Assembly: GCF_022012475.1 (NCBI RefSeq)
Contig: NZ_JAKLWS010000009.1
Location: forward strand, 86,143 to 150,142
Length of the DNA stretch: 64,000 bases
Reading direction: 5' to 3'
Origin: Rhodohalobacter sulfatireducens
Lineage (GTDB): Bacteria; Bacteroidota; Rhodothermia; Balneolales; Balneolaceae
Made by a program: the position numbers and the translations under genes. Position 1 is the stretch's first letter; each line of letters opens with the position of its first letter. This document shows, piece after piece, positions 45,731-54,589 of this stretch. Under the pieces are notes generated by a model, which searched no databases, was not told the origin of the DNA, and saw nothing but the letters and a program-made list of their open reading frames with translations.

Positions 45731-45841
45731 AAATTTCGGCTGCTTTGATTTTTAGAGGATACATTCAACTAAAATAAAGCGGAGCTTGTTACAGAGCGAT
45801 GCAAAGGCGAACATTCGAACCGAGTAAAAAACTCAAAAAAT

Positions 45842-45870
45842 AATTTTGTGTTTTTGTGTTTAGTGGCTAC
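45842..45870. repeat. Low-complexity intergenic repeat (TTTTGTGTTTTTGTGTTTAGTGG type)
   Basis: The segment AATTTTGTGTTTTTGTG followed by TTTAGTGGC belongs to a dispersed, imperfect GT-rich repeat type that recurs between genes in many Bacteroidota-like genomes; a related copy, in the other orientation, lies near 53190. It occupies the gap between two converging genes. Confidence 0.5.
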
Positions 45871-45892
45871 AAAAATTCAGACTTAACTCGTT

Positions 45893-46234
45893 CTAAGAAC
45901 TCTCTTTCAATTTTTGAACCGACTCATCCATATGGCGTAGAAGGTCCCATCGATACATCCCGGAATTATGCCCGTCGTTCCAGGTTATTTTCAGAGCATG
46001 ATTGCCAATTTGCTCCGCAGATACAATTTTATATGTTCTTGTAGGTTCAACCAAAAAGAGTTGAGGTTCGAACCGGCCCATTTGACTGTGTCCGCCCCGG
46101 CATTCCACACAGGGGCAATTTTTACGGAGGCCAAAAAGTGGAAACTCCGAAGTATGGCCATCGGCCCATTCAACTGTAAGAGTTTGGTCCGAATTAGAAA
46201 TATCAACAGAAACCGGTTTTTCTCTTTTGCTCAT
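45893..46234 (-). CDS. DUF971-domain protein
   Basis: Start set at ATG 46234 (MSKREKPVSVDISNSDQTL); an upstream alternative overlaps the neighbouring promoter region. The 113-residue protein has the DUF971 (gamma-butyrobetaine hydroxylase N-terminal-like) pattern: TVEWADGHTSEFPLFGLRKNCPCVECRGG and ALKITWNDGHNSGMYRWDLLR. The CPCVEC cysteines with a His (residue near 98) can bind zinc. In other bacteria the domain occurs fused to ApbC/Mrp iron-sulfur carriers; a role in that process is inference. Confidence 0.85.
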   Translation of the reverse strand: MSKREKPVSVDISNSDQTLTVEWADGHTSEFPLFGLRKNCPCVECRGGHSQMGRFEPQLFLVEPTRTYKIVSAEQIGNHALKITWNDGHNSGMYRWDLLRHMDESVQKLKESS

Positions 46235-46302
46235 GAATGAAATTGGATTGCTATTCGCTATTTGGGTTAGTAACATGTCACGTTGAAAAATACGTTCAAA
46301 CC

Positions 46303-47022
46303 ATGTGGATTTTAAATCTTTTTTTACTTTTTACGGCTATTGCAGGTGTCTATACCGGGGCTCAGCCCTGGTTTCGGTTCGACCGACTTAATAAAACCAA
46401 TGTTTTAAACGGAACCCTCATCACACTTTCCGTTTTTACACTGCTGATGGTCCTGTATGTTCTTGGTTTTTTCCCTCAATCAATTGCAGCACCATTCATG
46501 ATGGTTCTCTACTCTTTTTTGGGTGGCTTCTTCTTTGGATATGCAGTACGACTCTACAACCTCAGAAAAGAATCGGGCTATGTGCTATATCAACATCGGT
46601 CTTTTTGGGTTGATCATGCCCCCAACCTTTTAGCTTTAGGCATTATCCTCTTTGGAATATTCAGAACAGCAGTACTTACCGATCAAATTATTACCGGAAT
46701 TCGGGTCACATCAGGCCTTTCGATGATCTGTTTTGGCTTATTTACATGGACATTGAAGGCAGTGCCTGAATTTCGATCAAAAGGTGTGATCCTGTTGGAT
46801 CGCTATATTTTGTGGGAGGAGGTGATCTCCTGGCGATGGATCGGGGAAGATATTCTTGGGATTGAGTACCTGGTTGAAGAGGAGAAAACCGAAGATCGAA
46901 TCAAGGAATTTACAACTACAATCCCCGAAATTGAACGAAAAGAGATTGAGATGATCCTCAAATCAAAAATGGATGAATATTTTGAGGAACGAAAGAAACG
47001 GTTGTTGGACCAGGAAGATTAA
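46303..47022 (+). CDS. Membrane protein with PH-like cytoplasmic domain, unknown
   Basis: Start at ATG 46303 (MWILNLFLLFTAIAGVYTG). The 239-residue protein has five hydrophobic segments in the first 150 residues and a C-terminal domain reading SKGVILLDRYILWEEVISWRW..., which resembles the bacterial PH-like (DUF5673-type) fold used by membrane proteins. I do not recognise a functional family. It is divergent from the DUF971 gene and its stop overlaps the CoA-binding gene's stop by four bases (convergent). Confidence 0.6.
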   Translation: MWILNLFLLFTAIAGVYTGAQPWFRFDRLNKTNVLNGTLITLSVFTLLMVLYVLGFFPQSIAAPFMMVLYSFLGGFFFGYAVRLYNLRKESGYVLYQHRSFWVDHAPNLLALGIILFGIFRTAVLTDQIITGIRVTSGLSMICFGLFTWTLKAVPEFRSKGVILLDRYILWEEVISWRWIGEDILGIEYLVEEEKTEDRIKEFTTTIPEIERKEIEMILKSKMDEYFEERKKRLLDQED

Positions 47023-47429
47023 CTTACCCGGCCGTGTTCAACCATCAGACATTTGTCTTCGATATATGTAAATCCATTTTTGTCCGCTATTCTTTTAGCT
47101 TCATCCGAACTCACGCCTATTTGAGTCCAAATAACAGGCTTCTGACCACTGGATTCTGACCAATTTACAATCTGTTGAACCATATCCGCGGAGTATCTGC
47201 TGTTTCTGAAAATGTCAATCATATCAATTTCAATATTCCCAGGAACATCTGATATATTCAGGTAACTTTTCAGACCGAAAACAGATTCTTCATTTGGATT
47301 TACCGGGATAATTGTAAATCCCGCATCCAGTAAGTATTTGCCAATTCTGTGGCTGGTTCGATAAGGGCTGGACGATAACCCGATGATGGCAATTGTTTTT
47401 GTTGAATTTAGAATCTCTTTCATTGTCAT
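47019..47429 (-). CDS. CoA-binding domain protein (YccU-like)
   Basis: A 136-residue stand-alone Rossmann domain: TIAIIGLSSSPYRTSHRIGKYLLDAGFTIIPVNPNEESVFG, DMIDIFRNS and VIWTQIGVSSDEA, ending MVEHGRVS. It matches the CoA-binding domain of succinyl-CoA synthetase alpha, as in YccU and its paralogues. Biological role not known; it may sense CoA or acyl-CoA. A GTP/ATP-grasp partner is absent. Confidence 0.87.
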   Translation of the reverse strand: MTMKEILNSTKTIAIIGLSSSPYRTSHRIGKYLLDAGFTIIPVNPNEESVFGLKSYLNISDVPGNIEIDMIDIFRNSRYSADMVQQIVNWSESSGQKPVIWTQIGVSSDEAKRIADKNGFTYIEDKCLMVEHGRVS

Positions 47430-47526
47430 AGTTGATGACCCTCTAAAGGTGTTTCTATTCTCGATTGTGCTAAAAAAAGGTTACCTTTAAGTACGTTAAA
47501 TTGATAATATAAATACGAGGAATATT

Positions 47527-47955
47527 TTGTCTAAAGCAAAAGACGGAGATACCGTTAAAGTACACTACACCGGCACACTTGAGAACGGTGAGGTGTTCGA
47601 TACATCACAAGAACGAGAACCCCTTGAGTTTCAATTGGGTCAGGGTCAGCTCATTCCAGGTTTTGAGAAAGCAGTTATTGGATTGAGTGAAGGAGACTCA
47701 ACCAAAGTTGATATCCCCAGCGATGAAGCATATGGAGAAGTACGAGATGACCTGGTAATCAACGTACCCAAAGAACAGCTGCCTGACGATGTTGAACCAA
47801 AAGTTGGAATGCAGCTACAAGTTAATCAACAGAATGGACAACCCATTCCGGTTCGGATTACCGAAATCAAAGATGAGGAACTCATACTTGATGCAAACCA
47901 TCCTCTTGCAGGGAAAAACCTGACATTTGAGATTGAACTGCTTGAAGTAGCTTAA
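47527..47955 (+). CDS. SlyD-type FKBP peptidyl-prolyl cis-trans isomerase
   Basis: A 142-residue cytoplasmic FKBP with the SlyD insert-in-flap: VHYTGTLENGEVFDTSQEREPLEFQLGQGQLIPGFEKAVIGL is the PPIase domain, followed by the flap insert (LVINVPKEQLPDDVEPKVGMQLQV), then HPLAGKNLTFEIELLEV closing the barrel. Unlike E. coli SlyD it lacks a His/Cys-rich metal tail. The start is a TTG at 47527. Role: proline isomerase and chaperone. A strong terminator follows. Confidence 0.9.
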   Translation: MSKAKDGDTVKVHYTGTLENGEVFDTSQEREPLEFQLGQGQLIPGFEKAVIGLSEGDSTKVDIPSDEAYGEVRDDLVINVPKEQLPDDVEPKVGMQLQVNQQNGQPIPVRITEIKDEELILDANHPLAGKNLTFEIELLEVA

Positions 47956-47980
47956 ACTACATAAAATTATTAGTAATAAC

Positions 47981-48013
47981 GGCCGACTGCCTATAGTAGT
48001 CGGCCTATTTTTT
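47981..48013 (+). terminator. Rho-independent terminator
   Basis: GGCCGACT (47981-47988), nine-base loop, AGTCGGCC (47998-48005), then TATTTTTTT. Perfect 8-bp GC-rich stem plus T-tract, 25 bp after the slyD-type gene. Confidence 0.88.
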
Positions 48014-48130
48014 TGGTGAATTGACCTATATCGATTACTTAAAAAACAAGAAACAGATCATTCTGAGCCATATTCAGTATGACGTGTTCACAACTTCACT
48101 CTTAATATTTTTTTCGCCACTGATATAACT

Positions 48131-49288
48131 ATGGCAGATTTCACAAAGAAAGGTACCGTTAGCATAACATGTCCGCTTGGGCTTGCTCCTTTTTTAAAAG
48201 AGGAGATCCAAGAGCACGGATTCAACATTACAAACAGCCGAGAGACCGGTGTTGAAATTGAAGCTTCTCTTAACGATTGCATCTACCTGAACTTTTGGCT
48301 TCGAACAGCCCACCGAGTTCATTACCTCATTGATGAAAAGCGGATTAAAACGCCGGATCAACTCAAAGTCTGGATCAAAAAATATCCATGGGAAGAATGG
48401 ATAGATGAAAATGGATATTTTTCCGTGACCTCAAGAGTAGACCATCCTACGATAGAAAATGACCAATACGCAAACCTGATGGTAAAGGATGCCGTTGCCG
48501 ATCGTATTCGTTTCAAGAAAGATCAACGGCCGGACAGCGGATCAGATCTCCAGAAAACCGTATTGTTTCTTTACTGGGATAAAAACATTGCAAGAATTTT
48601 TATAGATACATCCGGTGAGTCACTGTCCCGCAGGAATTACAGGGGTTCGGGAGCATTTGCACCTATGCAGGAAACATTGGCGGCAGCAATCATTAACGCA
48701 ACCCAATGGAAGCCGGGGCAGCACTTTATCAATCCAATGACAGGCAGTGGAACATTGGCAATTGAAGCCGTGATGCAAGCTACCCGGAGAGCACCGGCCT
48801 CTTTGAGAAACAATTTTGGTTTTATGCACATTCTCGGGTTTGATGAAGAATACTATCGAACTGTACGCGATGAAGCCAGGCTTGGTGTAGTGAAAGATAT
48901 TGAGGGAAAATTTATAGCAACAGATAATGATCCCAATGCCATAATCGCTGCAAAAAGGAATGCCCAAACCGCCGGTGTGGATCACATGATCGATTTTCAA
49001 ACCTGTGACTACTCAGAAACTCCAGTTCCGGATGGCGATGGAGTGGTTGTATTCAATCCACCCTATGGGGAGAGAATTGGTTCCCCGGATGATCACATCT
49101 CACTTTACAAAGGTATTGGTGATTTTCTGAAAAGTAGTTGTCCGGGTAAAATGGGCTACGTCTTTACGGCCAACAATAAACTCACCAAAAAAGTAGGACT
49201 GCGGGCTTCCTCCAGAACCACATTTTTCAATTCAACAATTGAGTGTCGTCTGCTTGAGTATGAACTGTATAAAGGATCCAAAAAATAG
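48131..49288 (+). CDS. THUMP-domain RNA guanine methyltransferase (RlmL N-terminal-like)
   Basis: A 385-residue methyltransferase. N-terminal ferredoxin-like/THUMP region (ITCPLGLAPFLKEEIQEHG, LRTAHRVHYLI), then the Rossmann core with SAM-binding INPMTGSGTLAIEAVM and FIATDNDPNAI, and the N6/N2 catalytic motif FNPPYGERIGSP. It corresponds to the G2445-methylating half of E. coli RlmL, without the RlmK half, and probably modifies 23S rRNA. A tRNA target cannot be excluded. The 5' gap holds only the terminator of the upstream gene. Confidence 0.86.
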   Translation: MADFTKKGTVSITCPLGLAPFLKEEIQEHGFNITNSRETGVEIEASLNDCIYLNFWLRTAHRVHYLIDEKRIKTPDQLKVWIKKYPWEEWIDENGYFSVTSRVDHPTIENDQYANLMVKDAVADRIRFKKDQRPDSGSDLQKTVLFLYWDKNIARIFIDTSGESLSRRNYRGSGAFAPMQETLAAAIINATQWKPGQHFINPMTGSGTLAIEAVMQATRRAPASLRNNFGFMHILGFDEEYYRTVRDEARLGVVKDIEGKFIATDNDPNAIIAAKRNAQTAGVDHMIDFQTCDYSETPVPDGDGVVVFNPPYGERIGSPDDHISLYKGIGDFLKSSCPGKMGYVFTANNKLTKKVGLRASSRTTFFNSTIECRLLEYELYKGSKK

Positions 49289-49695
49289 TACCCCTTTCAG
49301 GAGAGACTGAGATTCTCAATTGTTCTTGAGAATCTCAGAGGGATGTTGATGAGGCTTGGATTTCGTTCAATATTTCGCCCAGTGAATCTGAGCTGGCGCC
49401 ACGAAAAGTCGGGGTGCCCTCGAAATCTGGTTTATAGCAGAGACCTATTTATTCAATTTTACTCGATCCGAAAGTTCCTTGCCAACGAAGCTTTAGCGTA
49501 GTTTACCTTCTTCGGATAAACCACCATGAAGCTCTGCTTCCTTTCACATTGTGACTCACTTCTCCCCTTTTTATATCAACTCACTAAATTCTTTCTCCTA
49601 TCCGAAAATACCTTCTTTATTTTGTTTAGTGAATTTATAAATAAGAAGAGTTATGCTATTTTAAACCCATAATTCAGAAATCTGCTCTATAACTC
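49289..49695. other. Intergenic region with dispersed palindromic repeat (copy 1)
   Basis: About 400 bp with no credible gene. Positions 49465-49550 hold a repeat starting GATCCGAAAGTTCC and containing AACGAAGCTTTAGCGTAG and TTACCTTCTTCGGAT; its ends (GATCCGAA / TTCGGAT) are inverted, so it can fold. A second copy, about 80 percent alike by eye, lies at 50554-50636 on the other side of the metallo-hydrolase gene. The first 150 bp hold unrelated, non-coding sequence. Confidence 0.6.
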
Positions 49696-50526
49696 ATGCA
49701 CAAATCGATATTCCTCACTATAGTATCCCTCTTCCTTTTTCAGTCAACTTTTGCCCAATCCACACGAATGATAGACGAAATCAAAAATCACCAGGAAGGC
49801 ACCAAAATCTGGTGGGCAGGCCATAATAGCTGGATTATAAAATCAGGAGACCTCGTAGTCACAACCGATATCTTTTTGGAGCCTGAAAATCGTATCGAGC
49901 CTCTGCCAATTACTGCCGAAGAGCTTGCTGAAGTAATCGATATATCTTTTGTTACTCATTGGCATGGAGATCATTTTAATGGCTATACTTCAAAAATTTT
50001 GAACGAAAATAGTGAATGTACCTTCGTTCTTCCCGAGAGTGCTTTAGAAGAAGCAGAGAATTTTGGGTTGCCCGATCATCGCATAGTGGTTGCAGAACCC
50101 AGAGAGTCTTTTGAAATAGAGGGAATTCAAGTGGATGCCCTCCGCGCAATTCACGGCAATAAAGATTTTGCTATCTACTACCAGGCAAACTTACAGGATG
50201 TCGGTTATAAATTTACGATTAACGGAACAAGCTTTGTTCAACCCGGAGATACGTACCTCCTTGAAGATCATCTCTTTTTAGAGGATGTGGATGTACTTTT
50301 TGTCTCTCCCACAGAACATAACATGTATATCGACAGATCCGTGATTCTCATCAACCGTTTGAACCCGGATTATATCTTTCCACAACATCACAGCACACTT
50401 GTGGTTACGGATGATAATCGATTTTGGGCAGACGGTTATCCACATGAAGTTGAGATTCGCCTCACTGATGCTCTGAAAGAAAAATATCATATCCTTGAAC
50501 CGGGAGATAGCCGGGTGATTGAGTGA
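49696..50526 (+). CDS. Secreted metallo-beta-lactamase-fold hydrolase (UlaG-like)
   Basis: A 276-residue MBL-fold protein with a signal peptide ending TFAQS (22). Metal motif THWHGDHFNG (about 95-104), GHNSWIIKSGD near the start, and SFVQPGDTYLL and FPQHHSTLV as later ligand loops. It fits the UlaG/L-ascorbate-6-phosphate-lactonase-like and RomA-like group, some of which act on phospholipid analogues; being exported argues against sugar-phosphate use. Flanked by two copies of an 85-bp palindromic repeat. Confidence 0.82.
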   Translation: MHKSIFLTIVSLFLFQSTFAQSTRMIDEIKNHQEGTKIWWAGHNSWIIKSGDLVVTTDIFLEPENRIEPLPITAEELAEVIDISFVTHWHGDHFNGYTSKILNENSECTFVLPESALEEAENFGLPDHRIVVAEPRESFEIEGIQVDALRAIHGNKDFAIYYQANLQDVGYKFTINGTSFVQPGDTYLLEDHLFLEDVDVLFVSPTEHNMYIDRSVILINRLNPDYIFPQHHSTLVVTDDNRFWADGYPHEVEIRLTDALKEKYHILEPGDSRVIE

Positions 50527-50553
50527 TTTTAATGATTACCTAAACAGTTACAT

Positions 50554-50636
50554 GATCCGAAGGTCCCTGGTCAACAAAGCTTTAGTGTAGTTTACCTACT
50601 TCGGGTCGTCAAAATGAAGCTCCGCTTCTTTTCATT
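50554..50636. repeat. Dispersed palindromic repeat (copy 2)
   Basis: GATCCGAAGGTCCCTGG followed by AAAGCTTTAGTGTAGTTTACC and TACTTCGGGTC, then AATGAAGCTCCGCTTC. It is a diverged copy of the element at 49465-49550, in the same orientation. The two copies bracket the MBL-fold gene. Confidence 0.65.
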
Positions 50637-50747
50637 TTTTTCTTATCTGAGATGGCGCAAGCGTCTCGCTTGTGTCTTTATTGCATTGCAATGCTTATTA
50701 CCAAGACTACCTAACACACCCCAAGATTCTCTCTCAAGAGGGACTTT

Positions 50748-51380
50748 CTACTTCTTCCTCACAATTGTAATTCCATCTCTAACCGGAATCATTACTTGAT
50801 CAACGTCATTATCATCCCGAATCATTTTATTCAACTTATGAATGGCTCTTGATTTTACATCCGATGGCCGTAATACCTCCCCGCCCCAAAGCACATTATC
50901 AACTACAAATAATCCACCAATCTTCAATTTCGGTTTAAGCATTTCGTAATATGTTGGGTAACTGATTTTATCAGCATCGAGGAAGATCAAATCAAAAAAG
51001 CCGGAGAGCGCAGGAATCACTTCGAGAGCATTTCCCATTTTTTGCTTGATCTTAGTTTTATATTCCTCTTGCTCAAAAAATTGCCTGGATATGTCTCTGT
51101 ATCGTTCATTCATTTCAAGTGTAATGAGCGTGCCATCTTCAGATAAGGCATCTGCCATCCATATTGCTGAGTAGCCGGTAAATGTACCGATCTCGAGGAT
51201 TCGTTTGGCTCCCGAAATTTGGACCAACATTTTCAAAAGCATTCCCACCTGTGGACCACTCAACATATCGGTGTATTCCAGCTCTCTTTCTGAAACCTGA
51301 ACCAATTCTTTGAGTGTTTTAGACTCTTCAGATGTGAACGATTCAGTGTATTCTGATATTTCTCTGTTTATCAATTTCAT
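50748..51380 (-). CDS. Class I SAM-dependent O-methyltransferase (COMT/family 3)
   Basis: A 210-residue enzyme. SAM-binding RILEIGTFTGYSAIWMADAL (residues about 62-81), acidic loop TLEMNERY, and metal/active-site segments FDLIFLDADKISYPTYYEML and VVDNVLWGGEVL, as in the caffeoyl-CoA O-methyltransferase family. Bacterial members methylate catechol-type or tRNA-wobble (TrmR) substrates; TrmR in particular is a plausible alternative. Substrate not determined. Monocistronic. Confidence 0.88.
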   Translation of the reverse strand: MKLINREISEYTESFTSEESKTLKELVQVSERELEYTDMLSGPQVGMLLKMLVQISGAKRILEIGTFTGYSAIWMADALSEDGTLITLEMNERYRDISRQFFEQEEYKTKIKQKMGNALEVIPALSGFFDLIFLDADKISYPTYYEMLKPKLKIGGLFVVDNVLWGGEVLRPSDVKSRAIHKLNKMIRDDNDVDQVMIPVRDGITIVRKK

Positions 51381-51434
51381 ATTTTATCTTTATGCTGTCA
51401 TTTTAGCGATTATAAGATTTTGTGTCATTCTAAA

Positions 51435-51463
51435 CCTGTCTGCCGAAGCTTAGCGCAGGCAGG
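51435..51463. repeat. Short GC-rich dispersed palindrome
   Basis: CCTGTCTGC (51435-51443) and GCAGGCAGG (51455-51463) form a 9-bp stem with one mismatch around CGAAGCTTAGC. It shares the GAAGCTTAGCG core with the repeats at 49465 and 50554, so the three may be related. It lies in the gap between divergent genes. Confidence 0.6.
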
Positions 51464-51559
51464 CTTGATTCAGAATCTCCTATCTTCTTTTCAAATGGAG
51501 ATTTCTACTCAAGGCCGGAATGACGAAAACACAATTAGAGCTTAACGGATATTTAACTT

Positions 51560-52237
51560 TTGAAAAAATCTGAAACTGAATTTATACCGGCACAAGAAAA
51601 AAGTTGGTTTATCATCCTGTTTGATCTGTATACACGATCGTTATTCTGGCGACGATTCAAAAATATTTGGGTCGATCAAAGCTATCAACCGGGACCCGAA
51701 AGCAAAACTATATACTATTTGAATCACACCTCCTGGTGGGATGGGTTGATCCCACTACTACTAAATCGAAAACTGTTTCGGCAAAATGCCCGTGCCATGA
51801 TGGAAGACAAACAGATGCGTGAACACGGCCTCTTCAAAAGAATAGGGGCGTTTTCAGTGAATCTTGAAAATCCACGATCGGCTGTTCGTTCTTTACGTTT
51901 CGCGGTGGAATCAATGAAGCGTGAAAATTCATCACTTTTTATTTACCCCGAGGGAAAGATCTATCCATTTAAAACAGAAAATATTCAATTTCGAGATGGT
52001 CTTGCATGGATTGCAAATCGAGTACAGGAAGCTGACGTGGTTCCCATTGGAATTTATATTACTACGACAAATTTTGATAAACCGGAACTGTACTTAAAAA
52101 TTGGAAAACCTGTAGAATTCAACTCTGAAACAGACCGTTCAAAACTGAAAAGTATCTTTGAAGCCAATCTTGAACGTGTTTTAGAACAACTAGAGGACCA
52201 GGCTCACAATGAATCTTTCAGATTCGATAGAATGTAA
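51560..52237 (+). CDS. PlsC-type 1-acylglycerol-3-phosphate acyltransferase family protein
   Basis: A 225-residue acyltransferase. Motif I NHTSWWDGLIPL (HX4D type, His-Asp), motif II-like AMMEDKQM/FKRIGAFSVN, motif III FIYPEGKIYPF and motif IV VVPIGIYI. Such enzymes acylate lysophosphatidate or other lipid intermediates at the membrane. The start is a TTG at 51560 after a 180-bp gap. Whether its substrate is lysophosphatidate or a glycolipid is unclear. Confidence 0.88.
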   Translation: MKKSETEFIPAQEKSWFIILFDLYTRSLFWRRFKNIWVDQSYQPGPESKTIYYLNHTSWWDGLIPLLLNRKLFRQNARAMMEDKQMREHGLFKRIGAFSVNLENPRSAVRSLRFAVESMKRENSSLFIYPEGKIYPFKTENIQFRDGLAWIANRVQEADVVPIGIYITTTNFDKPELYLKIGKPVEFNSETDRSKLKSIFEANLERVLEQLEDQAHNESFRFDRM

Positions 52238-52298
52238 ATCAACGGCAATTAAATAATTATCGGGAGAGTTGTGATCTTAATTCTTGTTGAAAAAATCC

Positions 52299-52877
52299 AT
52301 GGCAACAAAAGATCAATCAAATATGAAGAACTTACCCAAATGGGCGGCCAAACACAGAGACAAGTGGGAATACAGGGGCCAAAAACGTCCATCATTTGCT
52401 TTAAAACCCAAAAAGGGACAGGAATCAGTCTGGGATTATCCTCGTCCCCCCGTTCTTGACCCTGATGATAGAGAAGTAATAGTGAAATGGGAAAATATTA
52501 TTATAGCAAAAAGCTCAAATACAATTCGTTTATTAGAGACAGCGAGTCCACCTACATTTTATTTACCACCTCAAGATGTGAATCTCGATTATTTGATAAA
52601 AACAGATAAAACCAGCCGATGTGAGTGGAAAGGAAAAGCTATCTATTGGAACGTTCTGGTGGATGGGGATAAAATTATAAATGCAGCCTGGTCATACCAA
52701 ACCCCATTTGATGATTACAAAGAAATTGCAGGATATTTCTGTTTTTACCCTAAAAAAGTGCCGTGTTTTGTTGATGGTGAAAAGGTAAGACCTCAACCCG
52801 GTGGATTTTATGGAGGCTGGATTACCGATGAAATTGTTGGTCCTGTTAAAGGAGAATCCAATAAAACTTATCTATAA
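52299..52877 (+). CDS. DUF427-domain protein
   Basis: Start at ATG 52299 (MATKDQSNMKNLPKW); upstream TTG codons are less likely. The 192-residue protein holds one DUF427 domain: ESVWDYPRPPVLDPDDREVIVKW, NTIRLLETASPPTFYLPPQDVN, AIYWNVLVDGDKIINAAWSYQTPF and GYFCFYPKKVPCFVDGEKV. These small beta-fold proteins are widespread; a ligand-binding role has been suggested but no function is established. It is 61 bp after the acyltransferase. Confidence 0.9.
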   Translation: MATKDQSNMKNLPKWAAKHRDKWEYRGQKRPSFALKPKKGQESVWDYPRPPVLDPDDREVIVKWENIIIAKSSNTIRLLETASPPTFYLPPQDVNLDYLIKTDKTSRCEWKGKAIYWNVLVDGDKIINAAWSYQTPFDDYKEIAGYFCFYPKKVPCFVDGEKVRPQPGGFYGGWITDEIVGPVKGESNKTYL

Positions 52878-53402
52878 TTAAGTCTTAAGGCATTTTTTAA
52901 ATTATCGCGGTAGCATTTCAACCTCCCAAGCAGTCAGTGCTACCAGTATATTCGTCAAATCCAATGTAATAAAACTGATAAAGACGTAACGTTAAGAGCC
53001 TCTGATAACCTCTTTTGTCTCAATGATAACTTCTTGCATTTTAGCACTTGAACTTGATACCTCAGATAAAAGCGAAAAGTTACATCACTTTTTTGAAGAT
53101 GTCTTGAGTGATTTGTTGAGCGAGTTGGTGTAAAATACTATTCAAAACCGAGGCTAATTTCAAAAATTGTAATTTTGCCACAAGATTTTAACCACGGCGA
53201 ACACAAAGAAAATCACAAAGGCTCTACGCTGTGTCCGCTGTAAAAACCCGTAGTGGTACCGTGGTTAATCCACAATTTTTTTGAAATTATACAGATTCAA
53301 AATGTCAAATACAGAGTTTTTAAAAACTTCCGTGCTTCCGTGGCAATCTAAACCAAATCCCAATTGACTCTTTCACCGAAAATTGGTGTATTTGTTTCAT
53401 CT
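52878..53402. other. Intergenic region with low-complexity repeat
   Basis: About 525 bp without a confident gene. 53177-53350 contains a repeat block typical of Bacteroidota-like spacers: ACCACGGCGAACACAAAG, AAAATCACAAAGGC, then CTGTGTCCGCTG and, further on, TTCCGTGCTTCCGTGGCAA. The GTGTTT/AACACAAAG segment is the reverse of the copy near 45842. A 37-codon frame at 53023-53133 (ends LLSELV) may be a fragment of a lost gene. Confidence 0.55.
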
Positions 53403-54149
53403 ATGCAGACTTCCACAAACCCAACACAACCATCCATTGAGATCTTTGGCGTGACCGTCATGGAGCCGATGGTTACCTTCACCGATTTTTGGATCACAGC
53501 GGTCTGCCTTTATGCATTCATCAAACTGGTTAAACTCAATAAACAGGGGAAAGTCCACCGGCTGATGCGCTATTACTTTATCATCATGGCGCTGGCAACT
53601 TTTTTGGGCGGAATTTTGGGACATGCTTTTCAGTATGCAGTCGGGCTCTCATGGAAACTCCCCGGATGGCTTATCAGTATGCTATCAGTGATGTCAATCG
53701 AACGGGCGTCTATCATGCACGCGGCACCTATTATTAACAAGAAGTTTGCAAAGTTTCTAGATGTGGCGAATGTAGTTGAGCTGCTAACCTTTGCCGTAAT
53801 TTCCTTCTACACTCTCAACTTTTTCTTCATCCAGGTTCATTCGGCATACGGATTAGGTTTGATTGTGCTTCCTCTGCACTTTTGGGTCTATTGGAAATCC
53901 AGAAACGAGGGCAGCAGAATTATATTCCTCTCCGTGATATTTGCCACTCTAGCCGCCTATATCTATACAAGCGGGGTTGGCCTGCATACCTGGTTCAATC
54001 ATCTTGATTTAGCACACACCGTGATGGCGATCAGTCTCTACCTCTTCTACCGCGGATCCCGTAAACTGGAAGTTTTAAAAGAGGAAGATATCCTGGAAGA
54101 TCAAGGCACATTTTGGGATGTCGTAAAAGACGCACTTCGATTGAAATAG
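53403..54149 (+). CDS. Multi-spanning membrane protein (DUF6962-like)
   Basis: Start at ATG 53403 (MQTSTNPTQPSIEIFGVTVMEP). The 248-residue protein has about seven membrane helices, with conserved-looking FTDFWITAVCLYAF, GGILGHAFQYAVG, IERASIMHAAP and LHTWFNHLDLAHTVMAISLYLFYRG; the repeated His residues within helices recall heme- or metal-binding membrane proteins (inference). It fits the DUF6962 family as I recall it, with no known function. Confidence 0.6.
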   Translation: MQTSTNPTQPSIEIFGVTVMEPMVTFTDFWITAVCLYAFIKLVKLNKQGKVHRLMRYYFIIMALATFLGGILGHAFQYAVGLSWKLPGWLISMLSVMSIERASIMHAAPIINKKFAKFLDVANVVELLTFAVISFYTLNFFFIQVHSAYGLGLIVLPLHFWVYWKSRNEGSRIIFLSVIFATLAAYIYTSGVGLHTWFNHLDLAHTVMAISLYLFYRGSRKLEVLKEEDILEDQGTFWDVVKDALRLK

Positions 54150-54174
54150 ATCATTTCACTTACATCTAGGTCCT

Positions 54175-54357
54175 CTACGCTCCAAAAAATTTCAATCCTT
54201 CATACACAAAAAACAACGGCCAAATCATTGCTTTCAAAACACCCAACACTCCAACCCAAAAACCTGTTGCCGTTGAGATGTAATAGATCAGTGCCCCAAT
54301 AAATCCCAATCCGTAAACAGCACCGCTGCTGCCTGATTCTTTCGCTTTATCTTTCAT
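54175..54357 (-). CDS. Conserved 60-residue membrane protein
   Basis: MKDKAKESGSSGAVYGLGF, then two hydrophobic stretches (IGALIYYISTATGFWVGVLG and VLKAMIWPLFFVYEGLKFFGA). The pattern, GxxGAVYGLGFIGALIYY...KAMIWPAFLVYE, is recurrent in small unknown proteins of many bacteria. Function unknown. Convergent with the membrane protein gene on its left. Confidence 0.75.
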   Translation of the reverse strand: MKDKAKESGSSGAVYGLGFIGALIYYISTATGFWVGVLGVLKAMIWPLFFVYEGLKFFGA

Positions 54358-54429
54358 AATTAACCTCTCTTCTTAGTTCTTATTTTAATCTGTTAATGTG
54401 CAGATGATTAAAAATACCATTTAACATTT

Positions 54430-54535
54430 GAACAATCCCCTCATTTCCCCAACGGGACCCTCAAGGGGAGATTGCTACCTCCCCTTGCCCCTCCTTACAC
54501 CCCGACGTATCGAGAGCAGGCAAGAGGGGAATATT
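54430..54535. repeat. GC-rich CCCCTTGAGGGG-type intergenic repeat with CCCGA-N-TCGAG palindrome
   Basis: The segment carries CCTCAAGGGGAGATTGC, TCCCCTTGCCCCTCC and, at 54500-54514, CCCCGACGTATCGAG, a degenerate version of a CCCGA/TCGGG palindrome. It stands out from the AT-rich gap around it. A closely related 16-bp palindrome sits inside the transposase at 61480. No gene. Confidence 0.5.
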
Positions 54536-54589
54536 TCTATCATCAAAAATAACCTTTTTTATAAATTTATTCTTCTTTGAATTGATTGT

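Noticed and set aside
53023..53133. 37-codon frame in the spacer
   Set aside because: Too short, no start context and no family; noted only as a possible gene fragment.
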